24,135 nt of DNA from JAHEDH01 sp965364515 (GCA_965364515.1 CBDTXZ010000028.1:1-24135), one strand, 5' to 3'. Positions 1 to 7,829 are shown, numbered from the stretch's first letter. Notes: generated from the sequence alone by a model not told the origin. Made by a program: numbers and translations.

Positions 1-349
1 TGGCGGGGTCGGCCGCAACGAGGATCTCGGCGAGCCGGGCCCACTGATCCGGCTGGCCGTGAGGATCCCACGCAGAGGCGAACAGATCTCCGATGGCATA
101 CCGGGCGACGGCGAGGCGCTCGACTCGCTCTCCTCTGTCGAGGAACACCACGATCGTCCTGCGACGGGAGGTCTTCTGCCAGGTGGCCGGGAGCATCGTC
201 TGGAGAACGGGATCCTCGTTGTACTCGCGTGCTGCGATCACCCAGGCGTCGAGCCCGCTGCGACGCATGAGGATCGGGACGAGCTCGTCCAGACGCGCCG
301 CCAGCAGCCGGTCGTGTCGGGCCGCCGATTCCTCGAGATCGATCGTCAT
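1..349 (-). CDS. M24 family metallopeptidase (Xaa-Pro aminopeptidase-like), N-terminal part, cut by window edge
   Basis: Reading the minus strand from the ATG at 349 gives 116 codons without a stop up to the window edge, so this is the 5' part of a longer gene. The peptide begins MTIDLEESAARHDRLLAARL and contains the blocks REYNEDPVLQTMLPATW (about residues 41-57), RRRTIVVF and LAVARY, then GQPDQWARLAEIL. I know this block order from the creatinase-like N-terminal domain of a subgroup of M24 Xaa-Pro aminopeptidase-like proteins. The metal-binding pita-bread domain would lie outside the window, so catalysis cannot be judged. Its ATG overlaps the TGA of the upstream proline iminopeptidase gene (ATGA), which implies co-transcription and translational coupling. 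Several open frames on the opposite strand across this stretch look like shadows. Family assignment rests on memory of motif order only. Confidence 0.8.
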   Translation of the reverse strand, partial: MTIDLEESAARHDRLLAARLDELVPILMRRSGLDAWVIAAREYNEDPVLQTMLPATWQKTSRRRTIVVFLDRGERVERLAVARYAIGDLFASAWDPHGQPDQWARLAEILVAADPA

Positions 350-1299
350 CGGCGCTGCTCGACCTCGTCGATCGCGGCAGCGATTCGATCGAGCAACGAG
401 GCGCCGCCGTGCCCGGCGTCATCGAGGACTTCCAGCCGGCTCGTGCGCCACGCCTTCGACAGGCGCCAGGCGGTCTCGAGCGGGCTGCTGACGTCGTATC
501 GTCCGTGCAGCATCACACCGCTGATCCCGTCGAGCCCGGAGGCGCGTTCGAGAATGGGGATCGGGGAGGCAAAGCCGGAGTTCCGCCAATAGTGGGTGAC
601 GAGCCTCGCAAAACGGAGCCGAAACGCCGGGTCCTCGAAGAGCTTCGATGGCCGGTGCCCGGGGGTCAGGGAAACGTGGGCATCCTCCCATCGACACCAC
701 TCGCGTGCTGCGAGCTCCTGGAGCGCCGGATCGAACAGCATCTCCGCATAGGCGTCGACGGTGCGGAGCGGACGCAGTTCGTCGGGGACGATCGACCGAA
801 ACCGCTCCCATTGCTCTGGGAACAGCCTGCCGACGTCCTCGGTGATCCAGTCGACCTCCTCGCGCGAGGTGGTGGTGACGAGCGCAAGAACGAGCGCAGC
901 CACCCGGTCGGGATGAGCGAGGGCGTAGGCCAGTCCGAGCGTGGTGCCCCATGACATGCCGAGGACGACGCTCCACCGTTCGATTCCGAGCTCCGCTCGC
1001 AGCGCCTCGATGTCCGCTATCAGATGCGGTGTGGTGTTCGTCTCGAGTTCCGCTCGATCGACGACATCCAAAGGTGTGCTCCGTCCCGATCCACGTTGGT
1101 CGATCAACACGGTTCGATGGGTCGCAGGGTCGAACAGCCGTCGTTGGCCGGGCGAGCAGCCGGAGCCCGGTCCGCCGTGGAGGAAGAGCGCCGGGAGGCC
1201 CGATCGATCGCCGACCTCCTCCCAATAGATGCGATGCCCATCGGGTCGCAGGAGGTGGCCGGAGGCGTTCGGTTCGATCTGGCTGATGGGCACCGGCAC
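346..1299 (-). CDS. pip: Proline iminopeptidase (alpha/beta hydrolase, S33 family)
   Basis: The enzyme should release N-terminal proline from peptides in the cytoplasm. From the GTG at 1299 the product is 317 residues, close to the usual length of bacterial proline iminopeptidases. Visible features are GHRIYWEEVG at about 21-30, the oxyanion motif HGGPG at 41-45, DQRGSGRS at 67-74, the nucleophile elbow GMSWG with Ser116 (more often GGSWG in the family), a catalytic Asp in HGRYD and a C-terminal His in DDAGHGG. The open frame extends upstream to a GTG at 1398, but that extension lacks family similarity and would run into the divergent ABC gene. GTGs at 1299 or 1293 fit better, and a GGAG lies just before the one at 1293. 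The stop overlaps the ATG of the downstream M24 peptidase gene, pairing two proline-related peptidases. Confidence 0.88.
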   Translation of the reverse strand: MPVPISQIEPNASGHLLRPDGHRIYWEEVGDRSGLPALFLHGGPGSGCSPGQRRLFDPATHRTVLIDQRGSGRSTPLDVVDRAELETNTTPHLIADIEALRAELGIERWSVVLGMSWGTTLGLAYALAHPDRVAALVLALVTTTSREEVDWITEDVGRLFPEQWERFRSIVPDELRPLRTVDAYAEMLFDPALQELAAREWCRWEDAHVSLTPGHRPSKLFEDPAFRLRFARLVTHYWRNSGFASPIPILERASGLDGISGVMLHGRYDVSSPLETAWRLSKAWRTSRLEVLDDAGHGGASLLDRIAAAIDEVEQRR

Positions 1300-1373
1300 T
1301 CCGAGCTCGACGTCGGGCAGGCTACCCACGCAACGGCCGAGGCCGCGCAGAATCGGCGCTCGCCGGGACCCGT

Positions 1374-2393
1374 ATGCGAAGTACGCTACCGCGTCCACCC
1401 GAGGGGAACCGCCTGCCCAACGCCATCATCGAAGCCACCGGACTCCACAAGCGTTACGGCAGCGTGGTGGCGCTCGCGGGATTGGACCTGTCGGTCCCCG
1501 AAGGATCGATCTTCGGGCTGCTCGGCCCCAACGGGGCCGGCAAGACCACCGCGGTGTCGATCCTCACGACCTTGATCCCGGCCGACGGAGGCAGCGCCAC
1601 CGTGGCGGGGGCGGACGTGACGAAGAGCCCCGACGAGGTCCGCCGCAACATCGGCCTCTCGGGCCAGTACGCCGCAGTGGACGAGCAGCTCACGGGTTTC
1701 GAGAATCTCGACATGGTCGGACGGCTGTACCGACTCGGCAAACAGCGCTCGAGGGAGAGAGCCCGTGAGCTGCTGGAGCGATTCGATCTCGTGGACGCCG
1801 GCGATCGCCCCGTCAAGACCTATTCGGGCGGCATGCGGAGGCGCCTCGATCTCGCCGGAGCGCTGGTCGCCGAGCCACCGGTGCTGTTCCTCGACGAGCC
1901 CACAACCGGCCTCGACCCTCGAAGCCGCACAGAGCTGTGGTCGGTGATCCGCGATCTCGTCGCCCGTGGCGCCACACTGCTGCTCACAACCCAGTACATG
2001 GAAGAGGCGGAACAGCTGGCCGACGACATCATGGTGATCGACCACGGGAGGGAGATCGCCCACGGGACGGCAGACGAGCTCAAGCTCCTGGTTGGTGGTG
2101 AGCGCATCTCGGTGACGGTGGCCGACCGTGATCACGTCGGTGACGCCCGCAGGATCCTGGAAGGCTTCTCCGTCGGCGACGTGTTCTTCGACGAGCGCTC
2201 AGCGGAGATCGTCGTGCCGATCTCCGGCGGCGCGCAGACGCTCACGGAGGCGCTCCGCTCGCTCGATGCCGGTGGCGTCGCGGTTCGCGACGTGGGACTC
2301 CGCCGACCGACACTCGACGACGTGTTCCTCACGCTCACGGGCCACCTGTCCGAGGAGGCAGCGGACCGGCCCACGACGGGAGGTGTCCGATGA
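1374..2393 (+). CDS. DrrA-type ABC exporter ATP-binding protein
   Basis: This is the ATPase subunit of a two-gene ABC-2 exporter of the daunorubicin-resistance type; its substrate cannot be deduced. The 339-residue frame shows Walker A GPNGAGKTT (51-59), Q-loop Gln98, signature YSGGMRRRL (150-158) and Walker B VLFLDEPTTGLD (170-181). The H-loop position reads TTQYMEEA, with Gln in place of His, as is common in DrrA relatives. Residues from about 245 form the C-terminal accessory domain (DUF4162-like), ending in RRPTLDDVFLTLTG. The start is uncertain. ATG 1374 adds about 13 residues before the usual N-terminus and overlaps the extended frame of the divergent peptidase. A GAGGGG at 1401-1406 sits well for a CTG start at 1413. 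The gene overlaps the following permease by ATGA. Confidence 0.93.
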   Translation: MRSTLPRPPEGNRLPNAIIEATGLHKRYGSVVALAGLDLSVPEGSIFGLLGPNGAGKTTAVSILTTLIPADGGSATVAGADVTKSPDEVRRNIGLSGQYAAVDEQLTGFENLDMVGRLYRLGKQRSRERARELLERFDLVDAGDRPVKTYSGGMRRRLDLAGALVAEPPVLFLDEPTTGLDPRSRTELWSVIRDLVARGATLLLTTQYMEEAEQLADDIMVIDHGREIAHGTADELKLLVGGERISVTVADRDHVGDARRILEGFSVGDVFFDERSAEIVVPISGGAQTLTEALRSLDAGGVAVRDVGLRRPTLDDVFLTLTGHLSEEAADRPTTGGVR

Positions 2394-3196
2394 CTCGACT
2401 CAAGTACGCGATCGAGGACGGGATCGTCATCGCCAAGCGAAACGTCATCAAGATCAAGCGGGTCCCCGAAGTCCTCATGTTCGTGTTGATCTCACCGATC
2501 ATGTTCGTGTTGCTGTTCGCATACATCTTCGGGAGCGCCATCGACATTCCCGGCGGCTCCTATCGCGAGTTCCTCATCGGCGGCATCTTCGCCCAGACCG
2601 TGATCTTCGGCGCCACGTTCACCGGAGCCGGGCTCGCCGAGGACATGCAGAAAGGGATCATCAACCGGTTCCGATCGCTGCCGATGTCTCCGTCGGCGGT
2701 GGTGGTCGGGCGCACGGCCAGCGACGTGGTCTACAACTCGCTCACGCTGGTGATCATGGCGCTCACCGGACTCCTCGTCGGCTGGAGGATCAACACCGGC
2801 CTCGGCTCGGCGATCGTCGGGTTCGGGCTGCTGCTCCTGTTCGCCTACGCCTTCTCGTGGATCATGGCGTTCGTCGGTCTGCTGGTCCCGAGCGTCGAGG
2901 TCATCAACAACGCCTCGTTCATCGTGATCTTCCCGCTGACGTTCATCGCCAACACGTTCGTCCCGACCGACGGCTTCCCGGCGGCGCTGCGGGTCTTCGC
3001 AGCCTGGAATCCGGTGTCGAGCCTGACTCAGGCGGTGCGGGAGTCGTTCGGCAACATCCCGCCCGGCACACCGCCGCCGACCGATTGGCCCCTCGCCAAC
3101 CCCGTCCTCTACTCCCTCATCTGGGTCGGGATAATCCTCGTCGTATTCGTCCCGCTCTCGATTCGCCAATATCAGCGAGCTACGGCGAGGGGCTGA
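2390..3196 (+). CDS. DrrB-type ABC-2 exporter permease
   Basis: This is the membrane subunit partner of the preceding DrrA-type ATPase, 268 residues long, which is normal for the family. Six hydrophobic segments are visible at about 29-48, 61-82, 110-131, 138-160, 164-190 and 237-257. The ABC-2 family hallmark region includes INRFRSLPMSPSAVVVGR (91-108) after the second segment and NASFIVIFPLTFIANTFVP (174-192). A short N-terminal cytoplasmic helix precedes the first membrane segment. The ATG at 2390 overlaps the TGA of the ATPase gene, so the two are almost certainly made together. The exported compound is unknown; lipids, antibiotics and peptides are all possible for this family. The gene converges on the GNAT gene with only 25 bases between the two stops. 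Confidence 0.92.
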   Translation: MTRLKYAIEDGIVIAKRNVIKIKRVPEVLMFVLISPIMFVLLFAYIFGSAIDIPGGSYREFLIGGIFAQTVIFGATFTGAGLAEDMQKGIINRFRSLPMSPSAVVVGRTASDVVYNSLTLVIMALTGLLVGWRINTGLGSAIVGFGLLLLFAYAFSWIMAFVGLLVPSVEVINNASFIVIFPLTFIANTFVPTDGFPAALRVFAAWNPVSSLTQAVRESFGNIPPGTPPPTDWPLANPVLYSLIWVGIILVVFVPLSIRQYQRATARG

Positions 3197-3206
3197 GCCT
3201 CCCGTC

Positions 3207-3223
3207 GAAGCCCCCGGCGCTTC
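3207..3223. terminator. Weak inverted repeat between convergent genes
   Basis: GAAGC at 3207-3211 and GCTTC at 3219-3223 form a 5-bp stem around a 7-base C/G-rich loop in the short convergent gap between the exporter permease and the GNAT gene. There is no clear T-run on either side, so it is at best a weak bidirectional terminator. Confidence 0.25.
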
Positions 3224-3776
3224 AGAGCCGCTTGCGATAGATCGGCCGTCGTGGCCTGCGTCGGGCCACTTCCTCGAAGCCGGCCCTCGCGAACATCGAT
3301 TCGAGTCCGTGCCATGCGTCGGTGTCGGCGATTCGTCCGTCCGGTACCACCGGATAACCCTCCAGCAGTGCGGCGCCGAGCGATCGGGCCTGCTCCTCGG
3401 CGCCGGCCAGCAGCGCAGTCGCGACGCCGCGACCCCGATGGCTCCTCCTGACCACGAAACACGTCAGCGACCAGACCGCCTCGCCGTCCACTGGACCGGT
3501 GACGGGCGACCGGCCGAGTCTCCCGTACTGCTCTCGAGGCGCCAGCGCCGCCCAGCCCACGGCGGTGCTCCTGTCGTAGGCCAGCACCCCGCACTCGTCA
3601 CCGGACTCGAGATTCGAGCGCAATGCCCGGCGATTCGGCTCGTAGTTACGCTCCTGGAACTCTGCGTTCGTCTGCCGGTTCCACATGCACCAGCAGCCGG
3701 ACCAGGCCCCGTTCGGGCCGAACAGGTCCTCGAGGTCCGCGAAGTTCGATGCGGCCGGCTCGATCCGGTAAGTCAC
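3222..3776 (-). CDS. GNAT family N-acetyltransferase
   Basis: The product is a predicted acetyl-CoA-dependent N-acetyltransferase of 184 residues. The GTG at 3776 gives the N-terminus VTYRIEPAASNFADLEDLFG. The open frame reaches further upstream to 3947, but that part overlaps the photolyase gene and is Arg/Pro-rich shadow sequence. Near the N-terminus is a Trp/Cys cluster, WSGCWCMWNR, that I associate with a particular GNAT subgroup. Motif A is seen as SLTCFVVRRSHRGRGVATALL, where RRSHRGRGVA is the pyrophosphate-binding loop. The C-terminus has the usual GLESMFARAGFEEVAR strand-helix. The gene starts 20 bases after the photolyase stop on the same strand and is probably the last gene of the unit. 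The substrate is unknown. Confidence 0.85.
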   Translation of the reverse strand: MTYRIEPAASNFADLEDLFGPNGAWSGCWCMWNRQTNAEFQERNYEPNRRALRSNLESGDECGVLAYDRSTAVGWAALAPREQYGRLGRSPVTGPVDGEAVWSLTCFVVRRSHRGRGVATALLAGAEEQARSLGAALLEGYPVVPDGRIADTDAWHGLESMFARAGFEEVARRRPRRPIYRKRL

Positions 3777-3796
3777 CGGACGAAAGTTACCGGACC

Positions 3797-5278
3797 TCAG
3801 ATCCTGCCGTCCGAGATCGCCCGCTTGACGAACGCGGCGTGATCGCGCACTGCGTCGAGGTCGGACAGCCGATCGAGGTTCGCCAGCGGCCGGGCCATCC
3901 GGTGGTTGCCGGCCAGCACATCGCGATGGCGATCGAGGAAGTCCCAATAGAGGGTGGTGAACGGGCAGGCGTCGTCACCGACGCGCTTGCGGGGGTCGTA
4001 GGCGCAGTCGGAGCAGTAGTCGCTCATTCGGTTGATGTACGCCCCGCCCGACACGTAGGGCTTCGTCGCCATCCTTCCGCCGTCGGCCCACAGCGCCATT
4101 CCCATGACGTTTGGAACCATCACCCACTCGGCCCCGTCGATGTACTGGGACAACATCCAGTTCATGAGGCGCCGCGGGTGGATCCCGTAGAGGTTGGCGA
4201 AGTTGGAGAGGACCATGAGCCTGGGAATGTGGTGGACCCAGGCCCGTCGGCGGAGCCCGTCGAGGGTGTCGGAGACGCACGCCATGGCGGTCTCCGCTTC
4301 TCCGGTGAACGCCGGTGGGACGTGCCTGCGGTTGTCGAGGACGTTCGAATCGACGTGATCGGGCCACAGCCAGTACAGACCCCAGACGTATTCGCGCCAG
4401 CCGATGACCTGGCGCATGAAGCCCTCCGCCGAGTTGATCGGCACGTCCCCTGACCGATACGCGGCTTCGACCCGTTCACAGACCTCGTCGGGCATGAGCA
4501 AGCCGAGGTTGAGGTACGGGCTCAGCACCGAATGGGCGAGATGCCATGACTGCGAGGTCATTGCATCCTCGTAGGGGCCGAACCGCGCCAGCTCGTGCTT
4601 CACGAAGTGGTCGAGGCGTGCCAACGCCGCGCGGCGACTCGTGGCCCACAGTCCGACGGGTTCATCGCCGTGTGTCGACGGGAGCGATTCGAGCACCTCG
4701 TGATCGAGATCGTCGAGTGACGACATCGGCGGGTCAGAGAAGATCGTTGGATCCTTCGGTGGTGGTTCCCGGTTCTCCTCGTCGAAGTTCCATCGTCCTT
4801 CCGCCGGCTCGCCCTCGCCGTCCATGAGATATCCGAGTTGGTTCCGCGTCCAGCGATAAAAGCTCTCGAGTTTCAGGGACTTCTGTTCTTCTGCCCAGGC
4901 GGCGAATTCGGAGTGATGGCGAAGGAACTGGTTCGAGCGCACCTGGACGACACCCAGCTCCTCGCACAGCTTCCTCCCGCTCCGCGAGTTCGGCTCGGTG
5001 GCAACGATCTCGTCGGGATCGTGGTCGTCTCGATGTGCTTCGATGCCTGATCTCATGGTCGGAGCGCGCCGCAGATCCACCCGGAACCCGGCGTCCGAGA
5101 GCTCGGCTGCGAATCTCCGCATCGCCGTGATCACCAGGTGGTTCCGCTGGACGTGACGCCCACGATCGAGCAGATCCTCGCTCTCCACCATCAACACCCC
5201 CACCGAGCCGGGCTCGGCGTCTGCGAGCGCGCCGATCCGTCGGTTGAGTTGATCGCCGAACACGAGAATCGTCTTCAT
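3797..5278 (-). CDS. FeS-type bacterial cryptochrome/photolyase (PhrB-like, probable (6-4) photolyase)
   Basis: This 493-residue protein belongs to the iron-sulfur bacterial cryptochrome/photolyase family, often annotated as deoxyribodipyrimidine photolyase-related protein. Characterised members repair (6-4) photoproducts using FAD and blue light. The N-terminus MKTILVFGDQLNRR opens the alpha/beta antenna domain, and the C-terminal half is the helical FAD-binding domain (for example EGFMRQVIGWREYVWG at 285-300 and HHIPRLMVLSNFANLYG at 349-365). Cysteines at 334, 422, 425 and 438 have spacings of 88, 3 and 13. To my recollection this equals the cluster ligands C350, C438, C441 and C454 of Agrobacterium PhrB, so a [4Fe-4S] cluster is expected. 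No clear Shine-Dalgarno precedes the ATG. A strong hairpin lies about 15 bases upstream. GNAT follows and a PfkB kinase precedes on the same strand. Confidence 0.93.
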   Translation of the reverse strand: MKTILVFGDQLNRRIGALADAEPGSVGVLMVESEDLLDRGRHVQRNHLVITAMRRFAAELSDAGFRVDLRRAPTMRSGIEAHRDDHDPDEIVATEPNSRSGRKLCEELGVVQVRSNQFLRHHSEFAAWAEEQKSLKLESFYRWTRNQLGYLMDGEGEPAEGRWNFDEENREPPPKDPTIFSDPPMSSLDDLDHEVLESLPSTHGDEPVGLWATSRRAALARLDHFVKHELARFGPYEDAMTSQSWHLAHSVLSPYLNLGLLMPDEVCERVEAAYRSGDVPINSAEGFMRQVIGWREYVWGLYWLWPDHVDSNVLDNRRHVPPAFTGEAETAMACVSDTLDGLRRRAWVHHIPRLMVLSNFANLYGIHPRRLMNWMLSQYIDGAEWVMVPNVMGMALWADGGRMATKPYVSGGAYINRMSDYCSDCAYDPRKRVGDDACPFTTLYWDFLDRHRDVLAGNHRMARPLANLDRLSDLDAVRDHAAFVKRAISDGRI

Positions 5279-5293
5279 CGAACCATTGTGCCC

Positions 5294-5321
5294 GCCGGGG
5301 TTCGATTCGAAACGCCCCGGC
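5294..5321 (-). promoter_or_regulatory. Intercistronic RNA hairpin before the photolyase gene
   Basis: In the 57-base gap between the kinase stop and the photolyase ATG, GCCGGGG (5294-5300) and CCCCGGC (5315-5321) form a perfect 7-bp GC stem. Inside it TTCG (5301-5304) pairs with CGAA (5308-5311), leaving a 3-base loop and a 3-base bulge, so the whole is an 11-bp bulged hairpin. No U-run follows on the minus strand, which argues against a simple intrinsic terminator. Its edge is about 15 bases from the photolyase start codon, so it could affect translation, RNA processing or partial termination. Confidence 0.55.
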
Positions 5322-5335
5322 CGCGGCGAGGACCT

Positions 5336-6292
5336 TCAGACCCACGAAGGCGCCAGGCTCTCCACCGCGGTCTCGACCGTGCTGAGCATTCCTTCGACCG
5401 TCGGGCGATCCGGCAACGTGAGCCCGGCGTTCGAGACGGAGACGGCACTGGCGGCGTTCGCAAACGAGATCGCCTCCAACCAGTCGGAACCTTCCGATCG
5501 CTTCACTGCGAGAGCAGCGAGGAACACGTCCCCGGCACCGGTCTCGTCGATCACCTCGACTTCGGGTGTCGAAACGACCATGACACCCTCCGTCGGGCTT
5601 GCGATGATCGCTCCCTCCGCCCCGAGTTTCACGACCGCCCGACGAGAGCCGCAGGTCACGAGTTCCTCGGCTGCGAGTCTGGGCCAGAGATGAGAGTCCC
5701 CGCCCCTGCCCACGAGAGCGGCAGCCTCTGCGAGATCGGGCGTGATGACCTCTGCTGAGAGAAGGTCGCGCCGCTGGACCCGGTTCGGAGGTGTGGGATC
5801 CAAGAACAGCGACAGGCCTCGGAGCTCTGCGGTGTCGACGACCGCGGTGAGGACGTTTCGGGGAACCTCGGCCTGTGCGATGACGAGATCGCCGACAGAG
5901 AGCTCGTCGAGTGCGCCAACAACGTCTCGGGCCTGGAGGTGATCGTTTGCACCGGGGGCGAACACGAGGGATCGATGTCTGCCGTCCACCAACTCGATCG
6001 CAACGAAGCCGGTCGGCGCGTCCGGGTCGGTCGTGATGTGTGACACGTCCACGCCATCATCCGCGACGACGGCAACACAGTCACGGCCGAACTCGTCGTC
6101 TCCAACGCGGCCGACCAACCTCACGGCTCGACCGAGGCGGGCCACCGCTCGTGAGACGTTCCCTCCCTTGCCTCCTGGCATGGCCAAGTAGTGCTCCGCC
6201 ACCAGTGGAGCCTGTCCAAATGATCCAGCGAGACCGAACAGGTGCAGATCCATGTTCAACCCACCGATCACGACGATCTGGCGTTCAGGCAT
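5336..6292 (-). CDS. PfkB/ribokinase family carbohydrate kinase
   Basis: This is a predicted ATP-dependent sugar or nucleoside kinase of 318 residues, typical for the family. The ATG at 6292 gives MPERQIVVIGGLNMDLHLFG and is preceded by an AGG five bases upstream. The frame is open to 6514, but the extra 74 residues lie inside the upstream gene and are low-complexity Arg/Ser shadow. Family motif 1 is seen as MPGGKGGNVSRAVARLG (38-54). Motif 2 is DETGAGDVFLAALAV (249-263), where the Asp in GAGD (255) is the expected catalytic base. AELRGLSLFLDPTPPN and VVKLGAEGAII are further family blocks. The start lies within the last codons of the upstream metallo-beta-lactamase gene, an 8-base overlap, so coupling is likely. 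The substrate cannot be told apart between ribose-like sugars and other PfkB substrates. Confidence 0.9.
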   Translation of the reverse strand: MPERQIVVIGGLNMDLHLFGLAGSFGQAPLVAEHYLAMPGGKGGNVSRAVARLGRAVRLVGRVGDDEFGRDCVAVVADDGVDVSHITTDPDAPTGFVAIELVDGRHRSLVFAPGANDHLQARDVVGALDELSVGDLVIAQAEVPRNVLTAVVDTAELRGLSLFLDPTPPNRVQRRDLLSAEVITPDLAEAAALVGRGGDSHLWPRLAAEELVTCGSRRAVVKLGAEGAIIASPTEGVMVVSTPEVEVIDETGAGDVFLAALAVKRSEGSDWLEAISFANAASAVSVSNAGLTLPDRPTVEGMLSTVETAVESLAPSWV

Positions 6293-7706
6293 CTCGACCT
6301 GTGTTCCGGACTCGAGCGTCGAGGCGCACTCGCTCGCCGGTTCGTGGGGAGACGGCCGGGATGCCGAGCTGCCCCTCGATCGCGGCGATGAGTGCCTGTG
6401 CGCCCGACTCCTCCCCGTGGTTGAGGTAGACGACCTCCGGGCTCGGATCGGCAGACCCCACCCACTCGAGCAGGTCGATCCGGTCGGCGTGCGACGAGAG
6501 CCCCACCGATGCAACCTCCGCCTTCACCGGGTGGTAGTGCCCGAAGAACTTGAGCTTCCGGGCACCGGCGAGCAGCGCCGCACCTCTGGTCCCGGGCGCC
6601 TGATAGCCGACGAGAACCACGACGTTCCGCGCCTCGTCGAGGCGATTTGCGAGGTGATGGATCACTCGACCGCCGGTGGCCATGCCGGATGCCGACACGA
6701 CCACGAACGGGCCCCTCTTGGAGTTCAGCGCCTTGGACTCATCCGTCGTCGGGGTCTCGATGAGGTCGATCGCCGGGAAGAGCTCGCCCTTCCAGAGCTC
6801 GGGCCGGATCTCCGGTGAAGCCTCCCTCGCCTCGGACTCGTAGACATCCAGTGCCTTGATCGCCATCGGGCTGTCGAGAAAGACGGGCACCAGCGGGAGC
6901 GCCCCTGCCTCGGTGAGGCGGTTCAGATGCCACAGCACCACCTCTGTCCGGTCAACCGCGAACGCCGGGATGATCACGACCCCCCCGCGCGAGATCGCTC
7001 GGCCGATCACCTCTGCGATCACCGCCTCGGGATCGCCTTCCGGATGCTCCTCGTCACCGTAGGTCGATTCGCAGACGATGACATCGGCCCCGCCGATCGG
7101 CTCGGGTGGAACCAGCAACGGATGCGTCGAACGGCCGAGGTCGCCGCTGAACACGACCCGTCTCCCCGACCGAGCCAGCTCGATCTCGAGCCAGGCGGCA
7201 CCGAGGATGTGTCCCGCCCGCTTCCACCGAGTGGTCACTCCCGATGCGACCTCGCGAGCCTGGTCGAACTCGACCACTTCCATCTGGTCGATGGCGGCGT
7301 GGGCGTCCGACGTCGTGTAGAGCGGGAGCGCCGGATCATGCTTCGAGTACCCCTTGCGGTTGGCGTACGCCGCCTCCTCTTCCTGGATGTGGGCGCTGTC
7401 CATGAGGATGATGCGAACGAGCTTTTCGGTACCCGCCGTGCAGAAGATCGGTCCGACGAACCCCTCACGGACGAGCTTCGGGAGATAGCCACAATGGTCG
7501 AGGTGTGCGTGGGTCAGGACCACCGCATCGATCGACTCGGGCGGGACCGGGAAGGCCTCCCAGTTACGGAGACGAAGGTGTTTGCTGCCCTGATAGAGCC
7601 CGCAGTCGACGAGCACCCGAGACCCGGTTCCCTCGAGCAGTGTCTTGCTGCCCGTCACCGTCGAAGCAGCACCCACGAAACGCAAGGTCGGCGGTCGATC
7701 CTTCAT
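6285..7706 (-). CDS. Beta-CASP metallo-beta-lactamase fold RNase (CPSF/Ysh1-like)
   Basis: The product is a 473-residue metallo-beta-lactamase fold protein with an inserted beta-CASP domain and a C-terminal RNA-metabolising motif. Bacterial relatives are predicted zinc-dependent RNases related to eukaryotic CPSF73. Visible motifs are HAHLDHCG (66-73, zinc ligands), GHILGA (165-170), FSGDLGR (186-192), ESTYGDEEH (213-221), IPAFAVDRT (246-254), the Ser/Gly-rich SASGMATGGRV (338-348) and SSHADRIDL (404-412) near the C-terminus. The ATG at 7706 is chosen because GGAGG lies five bases upstream. The open frame continues to 8207, but that part is antisense to the divergent ABC ATPase gene. It appears to be the first gene of a minus-strand unit with a PfkB kinase, photolyase and GNAT. 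Confidence 0.92.
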   Translation of the reverse strand: MKDRPPTLRFVGAASTVTGSKTLLEGTGSRVLVDCGLYQGSKHLRLRNWEAFPVPPESIDAVVLTHAHLDHCGYLPKLVREGFVGPIFCTAGTEKLVRIILMDSAHIQEEEAAYANRKGYSKHDPALPLYTTSDAHAAIDQMEVVEFDQAREVASGVTTRWKRAGHILGAAWLEIELARSGRRVVFSGDLGRSTHPLLVPPEPIGGADVIVCESTYGDEEHPEGDPEAVIAEVIGRAISRGGVVIIPAFAVDRTEVVLWHLNRLTEAGALPLVPVFLDSPMAIKALDVYESEAREASPEIRPELWKGELFPAIDLIETPTTDESKALNSKRGPFVVVSASGMATGGRVIHHLANRLDEARNVVVLVGYQAPGTRGAALLAGARKLKFFGHYHPVKAEVASVGLSSHADRIDLLEWVGSADPSPEVVYLNHGEESGAQALIAAIEGQLGIPAVSPRTGERVRLDARVRNTGRDA

Positions 7707-7711
7707 TCCAA

Positions 7712-7716
7712 CCTCC
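7712..7716 (-). promoter_or_regulatory. Ribosome binding site for the beta-CASP RNase gene
   Basis: GGAGG on the minus strand, five bases before the ATG at 7706. It decides the start against the in-frame ATG at 7718 and the long upstream open frame. Confidence 0.75.
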
Positions 7717-7756
7717 ATCGGCGGGACGGGCTCGTCTTCACCCATCCTCCTCCGGC

Positions 7757-7766
7757 GGTGTACACC
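7757..7766. promoter_or_regulatory. 10-bp perfect palindrome in divergent intergenic region
   Basis: GGTGTACACC is a perfect palindrome 51-60 bases upstream of the RNase start codon. A regulator site is possible, but a palindrome this short can occur by chance. Confidence 0.25.
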
Positions 7767-7829
7767 TGGACACGGTCCAACGTCATCAGCGCGACGACGG
7801 TCGGCCTCCTGCGTACCGACGCACGGCTC

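Noticed and set aside
59..592. Plus-strand frames over the left edge
   Set aside because: The minus strand carries a motif-bearing M24 N-terminus and the proline iminopeptidase end with an ATGA junction.
2128..3240. 370-codon plus-strand frame
   Set aside because: It lies out of frame over the DrrA end and all of the DrrB-type permease, and is Arg/His-rich shadow sequence.
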